Source: Nitrospirota bacterium | GTDB lineage: Bacteria > Nitrospirota > Thermodesulfovibrionia > Thermodesulfovibrionales > JdFR-88 | NCBI GenBank assembly: GCA_021790695.1 | Contig: JAJYGJ010000123.1 | Location: forward strand, 1-6,113 | Length of the DNA stretch: 6,113 nucleotides | Reading direction: 5' to 3' | Shown: positions 5,456 through 6,113 of the stretch, in pieces | How positions within the stretch are numbered: position 1 is the first letter of the stretch | Layout: each line of letters begins with the position of its first letter | Notes under the pieces: generated by a model | The model's database searches: none | What the model was told of the DNA's origin: nothing | Seen by the model: only the letters and a program-made list of their open reading frames with translations | Translations under genes and position numbers: made by a program

Positions 5456-6113
5456 TCAAGCCTCCTGCGTCACCCTTAAAAGTTCGCTTATGGTGGTGAT
5501 CCCGGCCATGGTCTTGTCCGTCCCGTCCTCAAAGAGGGTCCTTGTGCCGTTTTTGCGCGCCGCCTCCTTTATATCATTTACGTCGGCCTTGTTCATTATC
5601 AATCTGCGGATGTGTTCATCCACTGTTATAAGCTCAAAAATACCCGTCCTGCCGCGATAGCCGGTAAAGGCGCAGTACTCGCAGCCCTTGCCCGCCAGGG
5701 CCTGAAGCGGGACCTTCGCCCCGCCATTGCCGTTTCCGCCGTTTTCATTTTCCAGGCCCGCAGCCGGCCCTTTGCACTGCGGACAAATGACACGGACGAG
5801 TCTCTGGGCCAGTATGCCCCTGACGGTGGAGGCCAGCAGAAAACTCTCCACCCCCATGTCCAGAAGTCTTGTGATGGCGCTCGCGGCGTCATTTGTGTGA
5901 AGCGTGGAGAAGACCAGGTGTCCGGTGAGCGCGGCCTGTATGGCGATCTCGGCGGTCTCCAGGTCCCTTATTTCGCCTACCATAATTACATCCGGGTCCT
6001 GCCTTACGATATGCCGCAGGGTGTTTGCGAAATTGAGCCCTATCTTTGGCTTTACCTGGATCTGATTGACCCCTTTCAGATGGTATTCTATCGGGTCCTC
6101 GACCGTGATGATC
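5456..6113 (-). CDS. gspE: Type II secretion system ATPase GspE (C-terminal part, 5' end outside window)
   Basis: This is the C-terminal 218 residues of the hexameric secretion ATPase that powers pseudopilus assembly from the cytoplasmic side. The frame is open to the window edge, so the N-terminal domain and Walker A loop lie outside. Visible motifs, numbered in the fragment: the Asp box ITVEDPIEYHL at 2-12, the Arg-containing stretch TLRHIVRQDPDVI at 31-43, Walker B MVGEIRD at 44-50 and the His box STLHTNDA around 69-76. A tetracysteine zinc module has CPQC at 110-113 and CEYC at 144-147, followed by the conserved FTGYRGRTGIFEL. The cysteine module is typical of GspE and of some PilB ATPases; the following gspF-H-I-J-K-L-M genes decide for GspE. 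The 30-residue linker between the cysteine pairs is rich in Asn and Gly. The stop TGA is 3 nt before gspF, and a strong AGGAGG (5461-5466) for gspF lies inside its last codons. Family assignment is very secure. Confidence 0.96.
   Translation of the reverse strand, partial: IITVEDPIEYHLKGVNQIQVKPKIGLNFANTLRHIVRQDPDVIMVGEIRDLETAEIAIQAALTGHLVFSTLHTNDAASAITRLLDMGVESFLLASTVRGILAQRLVRVICPQCKGPAAGLENENGGNGNGGAKVPLQALAGKGCEYCAFTGYRGRTGIFELITVDEHIRRLIMNKADVNDIKEAARKNGTRTLFEDGTDKTMAGITTISELLRVTQEA

Noticed and set aside
1..6113. Reading the cluster as a type IV pilus operon
   Set aside because: GspK with Leu at +5 and its characteristic C-terminal domain, and the H-I-J-K order, are T2SS features. There is no PilT, PilQ or PilA here.

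Overview
The window is one continuous minus-strand operon segment that encodes the core of a type II secretion system (T2SS, general secretion pathway). Reading in the direction of transcription (window end to window start), the genes are gspE (3' part only), gspF, gspH, gspI, gspJ, gspK, gspL and gspM (5' part only). The host must be a diderm bacterium. The moderately GC-rich sequence, the GspL with a PilN-like periplasmic end and the PilO-like GspM fit Desulfobacterota (former Deltaproteobacteria), Nitrospirota or neighbouring lineages better than the enterobacterial type system. That placement is inference from protein style and is not firm.

Layout: 6113-5456 is the C-terminal half of the GspE ATPase. 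5452-4262 is the inner-membrane platform protein GspF. 4261-4083 is a 179-bp gap with no assigned gene, where most T2SS operons carry gspG. 4082-2616 holds three minor pseudopilins, GspH, GspI and GspJ. 2588-1623 is GspK, the large tip pseudopilin. 1623-388 is GspL and 391-1 is the start of GspM. Junctions other than F/H are tight: 3 nt between E and F, 4 nt between H and I, a 1-nt TGATG overlap at I/J, 27 nt between J and K, a 1-nt TGATG overlap at K/L and a 4-nt ATGA overlap at L/M. This indicates one transcript with translational coupling. No promoter, terminator, RNA gene, mobile element, CRISPR array or long repeat was seen.

How they work together: GspE hydrolyses ATP at the cytoplasmic face, docked to GspL and GspF. 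GspL and GspM form the inner-membrane platform with GspF. The pseudopilins H, I, J and K are processed by a prepilin peptidase (not in the window) and form the tip complex of the periplasmic pseudopilus that moves folded substrates through the secretin. The major pseudopilin GspG, the secretin GspD, GspC and the peptidase GspO are not in this window. The main points for a second look are the absent gspG with an unexplained open frame in its usual place, the ambiguous gspH start, and the PilM/PilN-like and PilO-like character of GspL and GspM. I did not find evidence of a previously undescribed system.
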